Positions 1 through 8,922 are shown, counted from the stretch's first letter. The stretch is DNA of 64,000 nt from Kordia algicida OT-1 (GCF_000154725.1 NZ_DS544873.1:2024713-2088712); one strand, 5' to 3'. Program-made: numbers and translations. The notes: generated by a model not told the origin, from the letters alone.

Positions 1-1085
1 GGCCACGAAATAAACGGATATAAGTTTGTTTGAAAATTTGGATCAATATGCTCCTGAATGTACACGCTAGGGCGCATTACCATATATTCATATTTATCTG
101 CCCAAGTAGAAACCGCCGCATCATTTAAAGAAAAACCAAGTTTCAAAAATAAAATTAATGCACTTTCGTGGTCTACATTGTATTGTTGTATCAATTGATT
201 TGCAATAGAAATTTGCCTTCCTGGTGGACTCATCATTAAGCCTTCTACATCATTTGACCAAAATTCAGCAATCCATAAAGCTTCTGTGTCTGTTGTTCTG
301 GCAGCTTCACTTGCCGTATAAACTTCTTCCATTGCTGCGTAATAATTGCTTGTGGCATCTTCACTATACGTTAACGGTGGTGGCACTGTAGATGTTTCTG
401 TGGAAGAAATAACAAATGTTCGTACGGAAGACCAATACGGAAATAATCCTCTTTCTGCATCATGGCTATAGGTCCAATAGCCTGCGCCAACTGGCGGTTC
501 GTATGATGTTGGTTGCGGACTCAATATTTGTGTTTCCGCTTCCGTATCTGTTTGACTGTACGCAATAATTTGTTGTGCAATATAATTTCCCCAATCTTGA
601 GAATTTAAAACGACATCTGTTGAAAGTCCTTGTGTCAATTCGGCTTCTTTCTGTTGTCTTAATATTGCTATTTTAGCATCAATATCAGGACGCACGTTGT
701 ACATAAAATGGTCAATCGCTGTTGCATAACATGCATTCAAAGCGATGGCAACATTTACATTCGGTTGTCTTTGTGTAAAATCAATCTCCAATTCGGCATA
801 ACGATCTTTATTAGATGTATAACTTACCATATCTTCCACGCAAACCTCAAAAGCTGCCAAATGAATGTATGCTAGTGCGCGTGTAGTAGCATTTGGTCGC
901 ATGCCAGTTGCGTAACGGTCTAATTCGCACCAAAGCTTATTCCAATCAAGAATAACTTGTGTAATTTCGTTATTTACGACAGGTGTTGTCGGTTCAACCG
1001 CTACATCAAGTTGTTCATTGGAACATGAATATAACGTAATAGTAGAGATGAACACTAAAAAAAGTGCTCGAAAATAAAAAGTCAT
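1..1085 (-). CDS. Vanadium-dependent haloperoxidase / PAP2-like lipoprotein (partial, C-terminus beyond window)
   Basis: The reading frame is open from an ATG at 1085 to the window edge, giving 361 codons. The protein starts with a hydrophobic segment ending in a lipobox (LYSC, Cys21), so it is probably an SpII lipoprotein. The segment RPNATTRALAYIHLAAFE (about residues 60-80) and a later SLNDAAVSTWADKYEYMVMRPS stretch resemble bacterial vanadium chloroperoxidase-like proteins of the PAP2 superfamily. The vanadate/phosphate-binding motif expected further downstream lies outside the window, so catalysis cannot be judged. The family either oxidises halides with peroxide or acts as a phosphatase. 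The next gene upstream on this strand, DUF2911, ends in its own terminator, so this gene is probably transcribed alone. Confidence 0.7.
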   Translation of the reverse strand, partial: MTFYFRALFLVFISTITLYSCSNEQLDVAVEPTTPVVNNEITQVILDWNKLWCELDRYATGMRPNATTRALAYIHLAAFEVCVEDMVSYTSNKDRYAELEIDFTQRQPNVNVAIALNACYATAIDHFMYNVRPDIDAKIAILRQQKEAELTQGLSTDVVLNSQDWGNYIAQQIIAYSQTDTEAETQILSPQPTSYEPPVGAGYWTYSHDAERGLFPYWSSVRTFVISSTETSTVPPPLTYSEDATSNYYAAMEEVYTASEAARTTDTEALWIAEFWSNDVEGLMMSPPGRQISIANQLIQQYNVDHESALILFLKLGFSLNDAAVSTWADKYEYMVMRPSVYIQEHIDPNFQTNLYPFISW

Positions 1086-1183
1086 CAGTTAGGTTGTTGT
1101 TTTAAATAGATGTTGAATTTAATTTATTTTTAACAACTACGCACAAAAATCCACTATAATTCTTGTAAAAACGATGAAACACA

Positions 1184-1214
1184 AAAAAGTCTTTCCGTAT
1201 TGGAAAGACTTTTT
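1184..1214 (-). terminator. Rho-independent terminator after the DUF2911 gene
   Basis: A perfect 13-bp stem (arms 1184-1196 and 1202-1214, core AAGTCTTTCC / GGAAAGACTT) has a 5-nt loop and ends in a T run when read on the minus strand. It lies 25 bp past the DUF2911 stop. Confidence 0.9.
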
Positions 1215-1239
1215 CTATAAATATTTTATACTTACCAGA

Positions 1240-2082
1240 TTACTTAGACCATTCTTTGATAGAATCTTTGTTCATCTTTACATAATCTTTGTTTCCAGCT
1301 TTCTCAGCCAATTCCATTGATTGTTTTGCAATGTTGATAGCTTCCGCTTTCTTCCCCATTTTTGCATACACTAACGACTGTTGTCTTAAATACCAAAATC
1401 TTGGGTTATCACTTGTCATTTCAATAGCTTTATCAATCCACATCTTAGCTTTATCCATGTCTTTTCCTTCTTCTAAATAATATCTAGCGGCAGAAAAATA
1501 ATCTCCAGCTTGTGGTCCAGCCATCATTTTTTCAATACTTGCTGTTGCTTTCTTATCAGTTGGTACGGCAAAAGGTACAATGACCAATACTTTGTCCCAC
1601 TTAAATTCTAAATCTGCTCCTCCATTAGAAATATTTGCAACATCAATTGTAAAAGATTCAGTTGCGTAAGGCAGTTTATTAACAGAAACAGTAGTTTTTA
1701 CAACTACTTTGCTATCATCCCAATTTCTAGGTGTTCCCCAATTTGAAGCATCGTTATACAAAACAACGTCCCAAGTATTTGCATTAGGTGTCGTGAAAAT
1801 AGCATACGTTCCAGCTTTTACAGCTTTTCCTCCAATAGTAACATCGTCACTAAATGTAATCTTTGTATTTGCATTGGCTCCAGTTCTCCACATTTCTCCG
1901 TAAGGAACTAAATCACCAAAAATTTTTCTTCCGCGCATTGCTGGTCTAGAATACTCAACAGTTACATCTGTTAATCCAACTTTTTGTTCTAGCTTGGCTG
2001 ATGGACTTGGTTGTGGTGTTTCAATTTGAGCCTGAACGCTGATTCCTGCTGCTAAGAAACATGCCAAAAGTAGTTTTTTCAT
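1240..2082 (-). CDS. DUF2911 domain protein, exported
   Basis: This is a 280-aa protein with a clear signal peptide (MKKLLLACFLAAGISVQA). Residues about 20-165 match DUF2911, with the typical run SPSAKLEQKVGLTDVTVEYS, then RPAMRGRKIFGDLVPYG and WRTGANANT. The last 80 residues (YFSAARYYLEEGKDMDKAK onward) look like a pair of TPR-type helical hairpins. The family is common in Bacteroidota and is thought to sit in the periplasm or outer membrane; its biochemical role is unknown. A candidate promoter on the minus strand (TTTG near 2142-2139, TAAATTCG near 2121-2114) fits the Bacteroidota consensus loosely. Confidence 0.85.
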   Translation of the reverse strand: MKKLLLACFLAAGISVQAQIETPQPSPSAKLEQKVGLTDVTVEYSRPAMRGRKIFGDLVPYGEMWRTGANANTKITFSDDVTIGGKAVKAGTYAIFTTPNANTWDVVLYNDASNWGTPRNWDDSKVVVKTTVSVNKLPYATESFTIDVANISNGGADLEFKWDKVLVIVPFAVPTDKKATASIEKMMAGPQAGDYFSAARYYLEEGKDMDKAKMWIDKAIEMTSDNPRFWYLRQQSLVYAKMGKKAEAINIAKQSMELAEKAGNKDYVKMNKDSIKEWSK

Positions 2083-2171
2083 CTTATTGTTATTTTAGAG
2101 TTTTAAATTTTGACGAATTTACGCAGAAACCTTACGTACAAATGTTAACAAATCCTTAAAATAAGAAACTG

Positions 2172-2179
2172 TACATTTG
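2172..2179 (+). promoter_or_regulatory. -7 element (TACATTTG) before the aquaporin remnant
   Basis: TACATTTG matches the Bacteroidota TAnnTTTG -7 consensus exactly, 24 bp before the ATG. No good TTTG element lies 19 bp upstream. Confidence 0.4.
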
Positions 2180-2202
2180 AATCTTGTAAAAAAAGTGCGA
2201 CA

Positions 2203-2562
2203 ATGAAGAATTATATTTCCGAATTTTTAGGAACTTTTGCCATGGTTTTCTGCGGAACAGCCGCAATGGTTGTCAACGACATCACAGGAGTCATTACGCA
2301 TCCAGGAGTTGCTATTACTTGGGGATTAATTGTAATGGGAATGATTTATGCTTTCGCTGAAATTTCTGGAGCGCATTTCAATCCTGCGGGTCCAATGACT
2401 AAAGCTTCTATGAATCCTGCTCGATCACTCGGTCCTGCATTAGTTTCTGGGCAATTGGCAGACTTATGGCTGTACTTAATTGCGCCAATTTTAGGAGCCG
2501 TAGCTGCGGTGATTAGCTGCAAACTTGTAAAAGACGAAAACTGCTGTGATACAGACTGTTAG
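2203..2562 (+). pseudogene. Aquaporin (MIP family) with an internal in-frame deletion
   Basis: This 119-aa reading frame belongs to the MIP channel family, whose members are normally about 220-240 aa with six membrane helices and two NPA motifs. Here helices 1-2 and the first NPA (AHFNPA, residues 58-62) run directly into the second half (GPMTKASMNPARSLGPA, NPA at 71-73, then one helix). The roughly 100 residues normally between the NPA boxes, which carry helices 3 to 5, are missing, yet the frame is kept. The tail ends in an unusual CCDTDC. The start, -7 element and stop are intact, so it may still be expressed, but a working monomeric pore is very unlikely. I call it a pseudogene; a half-channel that multimerises is the less likely alternative. 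Confidence 0.75.
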
Positions 2563-2644
2563 AAATAAAAAAACTCCTCTTAATATTTACTCATAGCTTT
2601 CTTATCTCTCCTTTAAGAAAACTTTAACAATGCTTTCATTTTTT

Positions 2645-2691
2645 TTGTTCAACAAATACCAAAATAAGTTAAACAATATTTCGTACTTTTA
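2645..2691 (+). promoter_or_regulatory. Operator-like motifs and -7 element before the light/repair gene set
   Basis: TTGTTCAAC (2645-2653) faces GTTAAACAA (2668-2676), the inverse of TTGTTTAAC, in an inverted arrangement. A -7-like TACTTTTA follows at 2684-2691. The same motif recurs before folE (8938-9003) and before the fasciclin gene (12995-13068). Confidence 0.45.
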
Positions 2692-2712
2692 TACTGTTTT
2701 AAAAAGTACACC

Positions 2713-3372
2713 ATGGCAAAGAAAAAAAACATAACTGCACTCTTTATTATTTCAGCATATATGGACTATGTATTGGAGCATGGAGAGCAACCTAAAAACG
2801 TATATGCGTTTGCAAAAGACAATAATTTTGATGAAGCAAAATTTTATGAATTCTTCAGCTCATTCAAAGCATTAGAAGAAAACATTTTCAAAACATTTGG
2901 TACAAATACCATTGAACTTTTGGCAAAAAGTGAAGAATTTGAAACTTTTGATGCGCGCAATAAACTCTTAAGTTTTTACTACACATTTTTTGAGCAACTT
3001 ACTGCAAACAGAAGTTATGTAGTACACAGTTTAACGGCTGATAAAAAACCGTTACAATCTTTAAAATTACTCAAAGGATTAAAACATGTATTCACTGATT
3101 TTGTAGAGCATTTAGATGTAAAAACACTGGATTTAAACCAAGAACGTTTGGAAAAAATTCAAAACAAAGCGATCAATCAAACCGCTTGGATTCAGTTTCT
3201 AATGACTATGAAGTTTTGGTTGGATGATACTTCAGCGAGCTTTGACAAGACCGATCAATACATTGAAAAGTCTGTAAATGCTAGCTTTGACTTGATTGAC
3301 AATACACCTTTGAAAAGTATTGTAGATTTTGGAAAATTCCTATTTAAAGAAAAACTAGACATCAGATCTTAA
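2713..3372 (+). CDS. TetR-like transcriptional regulator
   Basis: This 219-aa, all-helical protein looks like a TetR/AcrR regulator. Residues about 10-60 (ISAYMDYVLEHG, then KNVYAFAKDNNF, then EAKFYEFFSSFKALEENIF) fit the TetR helix-turn-helix, in which a Tyr-x-x-Phe turn precedes the last DNA-binding helix. The rest would be the ligand and dimer domain. The match is remote, so DNA binding is inferred. It is the first gene of a long co-directional set, and its stop overlaps the next start (TAATG), so it is translated together with the ABC1 kinase. It could regulate the motif seen upstream of itself at 2645-2676. Confidence 0.6.
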   Translation: MAKKKNITALFIISAYMDYVLEHGEQPKNVYAFAKDNNFDEAKFYEFFSSFKALEENIFKTFGTNTIELLAKSEEFETFDARNKLLSFYYTFFEQLTANRSYVVHSLTADKKPLQSLKLLKGLKHVFTDFVEHLDVKTLDLNQERLEKIQNKAINQTAWIQFLMTMKFWLDDTSASFDKTDQYIEKSVNASFDLIDNTPLKSIVDFGKFLFKEKLDIRS

Positions 3373-4682
3373 TGAAAACAATCGATAAAATTCCTATCAC
3401 CAAAATACAACGTGCAAGTAAACTTGTTACTACAGGCGCAAAAGTTGGTGTAAATTACCTAAAGTATTACGGTGATAAACTCATAAATTCGGAAGAAAAA
3501 GCAAAAGAGCGTTTGAACGAATCGAATGCAGAAGATATTTATGACGGCTTAAAAAGTTTGAAAGGAAGTGCACTAAAAGTAGCACAAATGCTGAGTATGG
3601 AAAAGAACATTTTACCACGCGCTTATGTGGAAAAATTTTCATTATCGCAGTTTTCTGTGCCACCTTTATCGGCTCCATTAGTTATCAAAACATTTAAAAA
3701 ATATTTTGGCAAAGCACCAAGTGAAATTTTTGATAAATTCAATTCCACTTCGTTAAACGCCGCTAGTATAGGACAAGTACATCTTGCTGAAAAAGACGGG
3801 AAAAAACTTGCTGTGAAAATCCAATATCCTGGAGTTGCCGAAAGCATCTCTACAGACTTGGCAATTGTAAAGCCTATCGCTATGCGAATGTTTAACATTA
3901 CTGGAAAAGGCTCTGATAAATATTTTAGAGAAGTTGAAGATAAACTCACAGAAGAAACCAATTACTTGCTAGAAATTAAGCAAAGTAAAGAAGTTTCGGA
4001 AGCTTGTAAGCATTTGCCAAATATACTATTTCCAACGTATTATGATTCGCTCTCATCGGAGCGAATCATAACGATGGATTGGATGGAAGGCGAACATCTT
4101 TCTGAGTTTACGGACAAAAATACCGATCAGGAGAAAGCAAATTTACTTGGACAAACGCTTTGGGACTTTTACATGTTTCAAATTCATAAATATCGTAAAG
4201 TACATGCCGATCCGCATCCTGGAAATTTCTTAGTGTCAGAAGATGATAAACTGATTGCGCTCGATTTTGGCTGCATGAAAGCAATTCCAGAAGATTTTTA
4301 CATTCCATACTTTGAATTGGCAGACAAGAAAACACTTGATAATCCGAAGTTATTTACAGAGAAATTATACGAATTGGAAATTCTTCGCGAAGACGATTCA
4401 AAAGAAGAATTAGAATTTTTCTCAGAGATGTTTCACGAGTTGCTCGGATTATTTACAACTCCTTTTAACAGTGAAGTTTTTGACTTTTCGGATGAAGAAT
4501 TTTTCGGAAAAATTGCAGATATCGGCGAACGTTATTCAAAAAATACACAATTGCGTAGCATGAATGGAAATCGTGGTTCAAAGCATTTTATTTATATGAA
4601 CAGAACCTTTTTCGGCTTGTACAACTTGTTACATGATTTAAAAGCGAAAGACGTACAAATTAATAATTTTAAAAATTTCTAA
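3372..4682 (+). CDS. ABC1/AarF/UbiB-family atypical kinase
   Basis: This 436-aa protein has the signature motifs of the ABC1/UbiB family: a K-x-A-Q motif (KVAQ, 69-72) in place of the usual KxGQ, the glycine-poor ASIGQVH loop (131-137), VKIQYPGV (148-155), ETNYLLE (about 195-201), the catalytic HADPHPGNF (278-286) and LDFG (297-300). Family members are ATP-binding proteins linked to isoprenoid-quinone lipid metabolism. The tail shows no obvious membrane segments. Its start overlaps the TetR-like stop and its stop overlaps the flavin reductase start by one base each, so the three genes form a tight operon. Its role in a light-associated cluster is unknown. Confidence 0.85.
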   Translation: MKTIDKIPITKIQRASKLVTTGAKVGVNYLKYYGDKLINSEEKAKERLNESNAEDIYDGLKSLKGSALKVAQMLSMEKNILPRAYVEKFSLSQFSVPPLSAPLVIKTFKKYFGKAPSEIFDKFNSTSLNAASIGQVHLAEKDGKKLAVKIQYPGVAESISTDLAIVKPIAMRMFNITGKGSDKYFREVEDKLTEETNYLLEIKQSKEVSEACKHLPNILFPTYYDSLSSERIITMDWMEGEHLSEFTDKNTDQEKANLLGQTLWDFYMFQIHKYRKVHADPHPGNFLVSEDDKLIALDFGCMKAIPEDFYIPYFELADKKTLDNPKLFTEKLYELEILREDDSKEELEFFSEMFHELLGLFTTPFNSEVFDFSDEEFFGKIADIGERYSKNTQLRSMNGNRGSKHFIYMNRTFFGLYNLLHDLKAKDVQINNFKNF

Positions 4683-5296
4683 TGGCGACAATCACGCGTA
4701 ACGACATTGATGCAATGGAAAAATTGTACCGAATCAACCTAATCAATAGTTGTTCGGGTTACAAATCGGCAAATTTAATTGGAACACAATCTAAAGAGGG
4801 TTTGACAAATGTTGCTGTATTTAGTTCAGTGACACACTTAGGTTCCAATCCGCCATTACTCGGTTTCATTACGCGTCCAGCTGTCGTTCCTAGAGATACG
4901 TACGAAAATATTCGTGAAACAGGAATGTACACGATCAATCACATTCATCATAAAATAGTGCAAGATGCGCATCATACATCTGCAAAATATCCAAAAGAAG
5001 TTTCAGAATTCGATCAAACGAATCTACACACAGAATATCATGGCGATTTTGAAGCACCATTTGTAAAAGATTGTCATGTGCAAATTGGAATGCGTTACTT
5101 AAATGAATACAAAATTGAAGAAAACGACACCATTTTGGTCGTTGGAAAAATTGAACACATATATATAAACGATGCCATTTTAGAAAAAGACGGTTTTATC
5201 AATCTAGCGAAAGCTGAAACCGCCACCATCAATGGACTCGACGCTTATGCGATACCGAAACAACATGCGCGGTATCCGTATCAACGTCCCAAATAA
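4682..5296 (+). CDS. Flavin reductase-family protein
   Basis: This 204-aa protein looks like a flavin reductase-like FMN-binding split-barrel protein. The N-terminal part (VAVFSSVTHLGSNPPLLGF and TRPAVVPRDTYENI) matches the FMN phosphate-binding region, and a central AHHTSAKYPKEVSEF segment is typical of the family. Such enzymes use NAD(P)H to make reduced flavin, or hold FMN to reduce a partner. The start overlaps the ABC1 kinase stop. Placed next to a cryptochrome and a photolyase, it could help supply reduced flavin; that is inference. Confidence 0.8.
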   Translation: MATITRNDIDAMEKLYRINLINSCSGYKSANLIGTQSKEGLTNVAVFSSVTHLGSNPPLLGFITRPAVVPRDTYENIRETGMYTINHIHHKIVQDAHHTSAKYPKEVSEFDQTNLHTEYHGDFEAPFVKDCHVQIGMRYLNEYKIEENDTILVVGKIEHIYINDAILEKDGFINLAKAETATINGLDAYAIPKQHARYPYQRPK

Positions 5297-5303
5297 ACAC
5301 ATT

Positions 5304-6725
5304 ATGCGAATTTTACTTACAGGCGCTACAGGATACATCGGAAAACGACTCATCCCAATTTTATTGGAAATGGGACATTCTTTAGTTTGCTGTGTAAGAG
5401 ACAAGCAACGTGTTCCTGAAGAAATCGCTACTCACGAAAGTATTGAACTTATTGAAGTTGATTTTTTAAATTTGGGAAGTCTCTACAAAATTCCAACAGA
5501 TATTGACATTGCATATTACCTAATTCATTCCATGTCTTCTTCGACAAAGTTTGAACAAATGGAACGTGATTGTGCGGTACATTTTAAAACGTACATGCAA
5601 AAAACAAACGTAAAACAAGTCATTTATTTAAGTGGAATTGTTAACGATCAGCAACTTTCAAAACATTTACAATCACGAAAAAATGTGGAGGATATTCTAC
5701 AATCTGAAAGTTATGCATTAACAACGTTTAGAGCAGGAATTATTGTTGGAAGCGGAAGTGCCTCTTTCGAAATCATTCGCGATTTAACAGAAAAATTACC
5801 TATCATGATTGCGCCAAAGTGGATTAAAACTAAGTCGCAACCTATTGGCATTCGCAACGTATTGGAATATTTATCAAAAGCAATTGGGAATGAAAAAGTA
5901 TACAACAAATCGTATGATATTTTTGGACCAAATACTATGACATACAAAGACATGATGTTGCAGTTTGCAGAAGTTCGAGGATTAAAAAGAACGATCATTT
6001 CTGTACCAGTCATGACTCCAAAATTATCTTCCTATTGGCTTTATTTCATCACAACAACTTCCTACAAACTTGCCAAAAACTTGGTAGATAGTATGAAAGT
6101 TGAGGTTATTGGAAGACCAAGCAACATTAATGAAATACTAGACATTCAACCAATGTCGTACAAAAAAGCGGTTAAAAAAGCATTCATCAAGATAGAACAA
6201 AACAGTGTAATTTCTAGCTGGAAAGATTCATTAATTAGTGGACGCTTCCGCGAAAAAATCTCACGTTACATTAAAGTTCCAGAATACGGATGCTTTAAAG
6301 ATATCAAAAAGCGTCCTGTAGTTGACGAAGCGCAGACTTTAGATAAAATTTGGGCAATTGGCGGAAAAAATGGTTGGTATTATGCCACATTTTTATGGAA
6401 ACTTCGTGGATATCTTGATAAAATTTTTGGTGGTATCGGATTGCGTCGCGGTCGTACGCACCAAACAAAACTCAGCGCAGGTGATCCACTAGATTTCTGG
6501 AGAGTTTTATATGCCAATAAAGAAGAAAAACGCTTGTTACTTTTTGCAGAAATGCGTTTGCCTGGAGAAGCTTGGTTGGAATTTAAAATTGAAAAAAATC
6601 AATTGCACCAACGAGCCATTTTTAGACCAAAAGGCATTTGGGGAAGATTGTATTGGTACGCTGTATTGCCGTTTCATGGTATTATTTTCAACGGAATGAT
6701 TAACAAACTTGTAAAAAAAGATTAA
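5304..6725 (+). CDS. SDR-family NAD(P)-binding protein with DUF2867 tail
   Basis: I place the start at ATG 5304, because an upstream in-frame ATG at 5232 lies inside the flavin reductase gene and the Rossmann motif (MRILLTGATGYIG, GxxGxxG at 7-13) begins right here. The 473-aa product has an N-terminal atypical SDR domain (YLIHSM near residue 70; VIYLSGIV; FRAGIIVGSGSASFE) and a C-terminal region (DPLDFWRVLYANKEEKRLLLFAEMRLPGEAWLEFKI) that matches DUF2867. Such fusions often accompany photolyase genes in marine bacteria. The substrate is unknown. The gene lies 7 bp after the flavin reductase and 6 bp before the cryptochrome. Confidence 0.85.
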   Translation: MRILLTGATGYIGKRLIPILLEMGHSLVCCVRDKQRVPEEIATHESIELIEVDFLNLGSLYKIPTDIDIAYYLIHSMSSSTKFEQMERDCAVHFKTYMQKTNVKQVIYLSGIVNDQQLSKHLQSRKNVEDILQSESYALTTFRAGIIVGSGSASFEIIRDLTEKLPIMIAPKWIKTKSQPIGIRNVLEYLSKAIGNEKVYNKSYDIFGPNTMTYKDMMLQFAEVRGLKRTIISVPVMTPKLSSYWLYFITTTSYKLAKNLVDSMKVEVIGRPSNINEILDIQPMSYKKAVKKAFIKIEQNSVISSWKDSLISGRFREKISRYIKVPEYGCFKDIKKRPVVDEAQTLDKIWAIGGKNGWYYATFLWKLRGYLDKIFGGIGLRRGRTHQTKLSAGDPLDFWRVLYANKEEKRLLLFAEMRLPGEAWLEFKIEKNQLHQRAIFRPKGIWGRLYWYAVLPFHGIIFNGMINKLVKKD

Positions 6726-6731
6726 ACATAT

Positions 6732-8219
6732 ATGAATACTCAAAATAAAATAGAAATTAACGTAGTGCTGTTCAAGCGTGACTTGCGACTTCAAGACAAT
6801 GAAGCCATACACAACGCATTGTCTACAGGTAAAAAAACGTTGCTTTTGTTTGTTTTTGAAGATATTCTCCTGAATGATCCGCATTACAGTGAACGTCACT
6901 GGAATTTTATTAAAGAATCATTAATCGACTTAAATAATTCTTTGATTGCCTATAATAGTGAGATATTAATTGTACGATCAAATATAAATAGAACACTGCA
7001 AATCATTCAGGAAACCTATAAAATCACACACTTATTTTCACATCAGGAAACAGGAATTAAAGTTACGTATGATCGTGACAAAATGTTGAAACGCTTTTTG
7101 GCGAATAACATGATTACTTGGGTTGAAAATATAAATAATGGTGTGTTTAGAGGATTGCAAGATCGTACTGATTGGATTGAAAAATGGGAAAATTTTATGA
7201 ATCAACCTTTATTGAGTTTTCTTCCAAAAAAAGATCAATTGTTCACAAAAAAAGAAGTGCAACATTTGGCAAGTTTTTTCCACGTGCCTAGCCTAGAAAC
7301 AAATCCTGATACGCTTTTTCAAAAAGGTGGAACCACGATGGCGCTCAAATACAAGAATACATTTTTTAGAGATCGTGGTAAAAACTACAACCATCATATT
7401 TCTAAACCATTATTGGCGCGTCGTAGTTGCAGTCGTTTGTCTCCATATTTAGCTTGGGGAAATTTATCAGTTCGAGAAGTAATTCAAGAAACCACACGTT
7501 GTATTGAGCAAAACATATATCCTAAGCAAATGGAATCGTTTGGTTCTCGTTTGCGCTGGCAAGCACATTTTATTCAGAAATTTGAAATGGAAGACGAAAT
7601 GGAATTTGTAAGTATTAATAAAGGATATCGCAAACTCAAAAAACGTGTTTCTGAGCGTTATATTGAAGCTTGGAAAAACGGAATGACAGGTTATCCATTG
7701 GTAGATGCTTGCATGCGTTGTTTGAAAGAAACCGGATATTTAAACTTTAGAATGCGCGCTTTGGTAGTGTCATTCTTTACACATAATTTGTGGCAACCTT
7801 GGCAGAAAGCAACGGTTATTTTATCACAATACTTTTTAGATTTTGAACCTGGCATTCATTTTCCACAGATACAAATGCAAGCTGGAGAAACAGGCATTAA
7901 CATGTTGCGCATGTATAATCCGACGAAAAACGGTATTGCACACGATCCGGAAGGGATTTTTATAAAAAAATGGGTTCCAGAATTGGCGGAATTGGATACT
8001 GCTTTTGTACACGAACCTTCTAAAATGACTCCGATGGAACAACAAATGGCTAACTTTATTCTTGGAAAAGATTATCCAAAACCAATTGTCAATTTACAAG
8101 AAACTAGAAAACATGCCAGTGACATATTATGGAATATGAAAGATGAAAACACGGTAATTGAAGAAAACTTCAGAATCTTACAAAAACACACACTTTCTAA
8201 TAGAAAAAAGAGTTCTTAA
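6732..8219 (+). CDS. Divergent cryptochrome/photolyase-family flavoprotein
   Basis: This 495-aa protein has an N-terminal photolyase alpha/beta domain (VVLFKRDLRLQDNEA, residues 11-25) and the C-terminal FAD-binding helical domain (SRLSPYLAWGNLS, 234-246; TGYPLVDACMRCLKETGYLNFRMRALV, 319-345). The segment that in photolyases reads N-N-G-x-W-Q-W-A-A-x-T-G next to the flavin is here GIHFPQIQMQAGETG (374-388), so the Asn near flavin N5 and both Trp residues are replaced. It is therefore probably a cryptochrome-like sensor or a repair enzyme with unusual chemistry, not a standard CPD photolyase; a canonical one lies at 11680. The stop overlaps the next start by one base. Confidence 0.85.
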   Translation: MNTQNKIEINVVLFKRDLRLQDNEAIHNALSTGKKTLLLFVFEDILLNDPHYSERHWNFIKESLIDLNNSLIAYNSEILIVRSNINRTLQIIQETYKITHLFSHQETGIKVTYDRDKMLKRFLANNMITWVENINNGVFRGLQDRTDWIEKWENFMNQPLLSFLPKKDQLFTKKEVQHLASFFHVPSLETNPDTLFQKGGTTMALKYKNTFFRDRGKNYNHHISKPLLARRSCSRLSPYLAWGNLSVREVIQETTRCIEQNIYPKQMESFGSRLRWQAHFIQKFEMEDEMEFVSINKGYRKLKKRVSERYIEAWKNGMTGYPLVDACMRCLKETGYLNFRMRALVVSFFTHNLWQPWQKATVILSQYFLDFEPGIHFPQIQMQAGETGINMLRMYNPTKNGIAHDPEGIFIKKWVPELAELDTAFVHEPSKMTPMEQQMANFILGKDYPKPIVNLQETRKHASDILWNMKDENTVIEENFRILQKHTLSNRKKSS

Positions 8220-8647
8220 TGATTATCAACACGACATATACAGACAAAGAAGCTGCAAGACTCATTGATACACATTTGGGCGAATCTTTCTCGTTAATGC
8301 AACGTATCAAACTGAAAGGAATCGGTTCAAAACGAATGATTATTAATGATGTAAGTCCAAAACTAAAACAATATTTAAATACGGTTGATGATTTAAGTTA
8401 CGGAAGTATCGAATTGCGTCCGAAAGGAATTTTAATTCACATTCATAAAAAACTAACGAGCTTTTCTTGGATTGTTCCGTATCACAAATTACACATTTAT
8501 ACTTCGGCTTACTTTAGCATTCATGCGGAAGGAAATTTTATTCAATTCAAAAAAAATAAACTCTACAAAGAAAATAAAGCGTTTATTGAAAAGATGAAAA
8601 CGCAAAAAAACTCAGTACTAAACATTACAGATTATTACGAAGGATGA
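8219..8647 (+). CDS. Conserved-looking small protein of unknown function
   Basis: This 142-aa protein is not one I can assign to a family. It has no signal peptide or membrane segment. The middle part alternates hydrophobic and charged residues (YGSIELRPKGILIHIHKK, then FSWIVPYHKLHIYTS), suggesting a beta-rich core, with a Lys-rich end. It starts at TAATG, overlapping the cryptochrome stop, and its own stop overlaps the next gene (ATGA). It is therefore co-translated inside the light cluster, which is the best clue to its role. Confidence 0.7.
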   Translation: MIINTTYTDKEAARLIDTHLGESFSLMQRIKLKGIGSKRMIINDVSPKLKQYLNTVDDLSYGSIELRPKGILIHIHKKLTSFSWIVPYHKLHIYTSAYFSIHAEGNFIQFKKNKLYKENKAFIEKMKTQKNSVLNITDYYEG

Positions 8648-8922
8648 AACATAATTTAAACCCACGACAAGTTGATCGTGTTATAGAAATGGCTTGGGAA
8701 GATCGTACTACTTTTGATGCGATTAAGTTTCAGTTTGGACTCAAAGAGCAAGATGTAATCGATTTGATGCGAAATAACATGAAACGCTCTAGTTTTAAGT
8801 TATGGAGAAAACGTGTTTCTGGCAGAAAAACCAAGCATCAAAAAAAGCGTGATTTTATAGAAGGACGCTTTAAATGCTCGCGCCAGCGTAATATCAGTAA
8901 TAACAAAATTTCGAAGCGCTAG
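8644..8922 (+). CDS. TIGR03643 / DUF2805 family protein
   Basis: This 92-aa basic protein opens with NPRQVDRVIEMAWEDRTTF and continues QFGLKEQDVIDLMRNNM and SFKLWRKRVSGRKTKH, which is the TIGR03643 (DUF2805) pattern. The fold is likely a helix-turn-helix-like three-helix unit with a Lys/Arg-rich tail, so nucleic-acid binding is plausible. In many marine bacteria this family sits beside photolyase and cryptochrome genes. It overlaps the preceding gene by 4 bp and is the last gene before the folE promoter region. Confidence 0.8.
   Translation: MKHNLNPRQVDRVIEMAWEDRTTFDAIKFQFGLKEQDVIDLMRNNMKRSSFKLWRKRVSGRKTKHQKKRDFIEGRFKCSRQRNISNNKISKR

Noticed and set aside
5232-5303. Upstream ATG extension of the SDR/DUF2867 gene
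   Set aside because: It lies inside the flavin reductase gene, and the Rossmann motif starts at ATG 5304.
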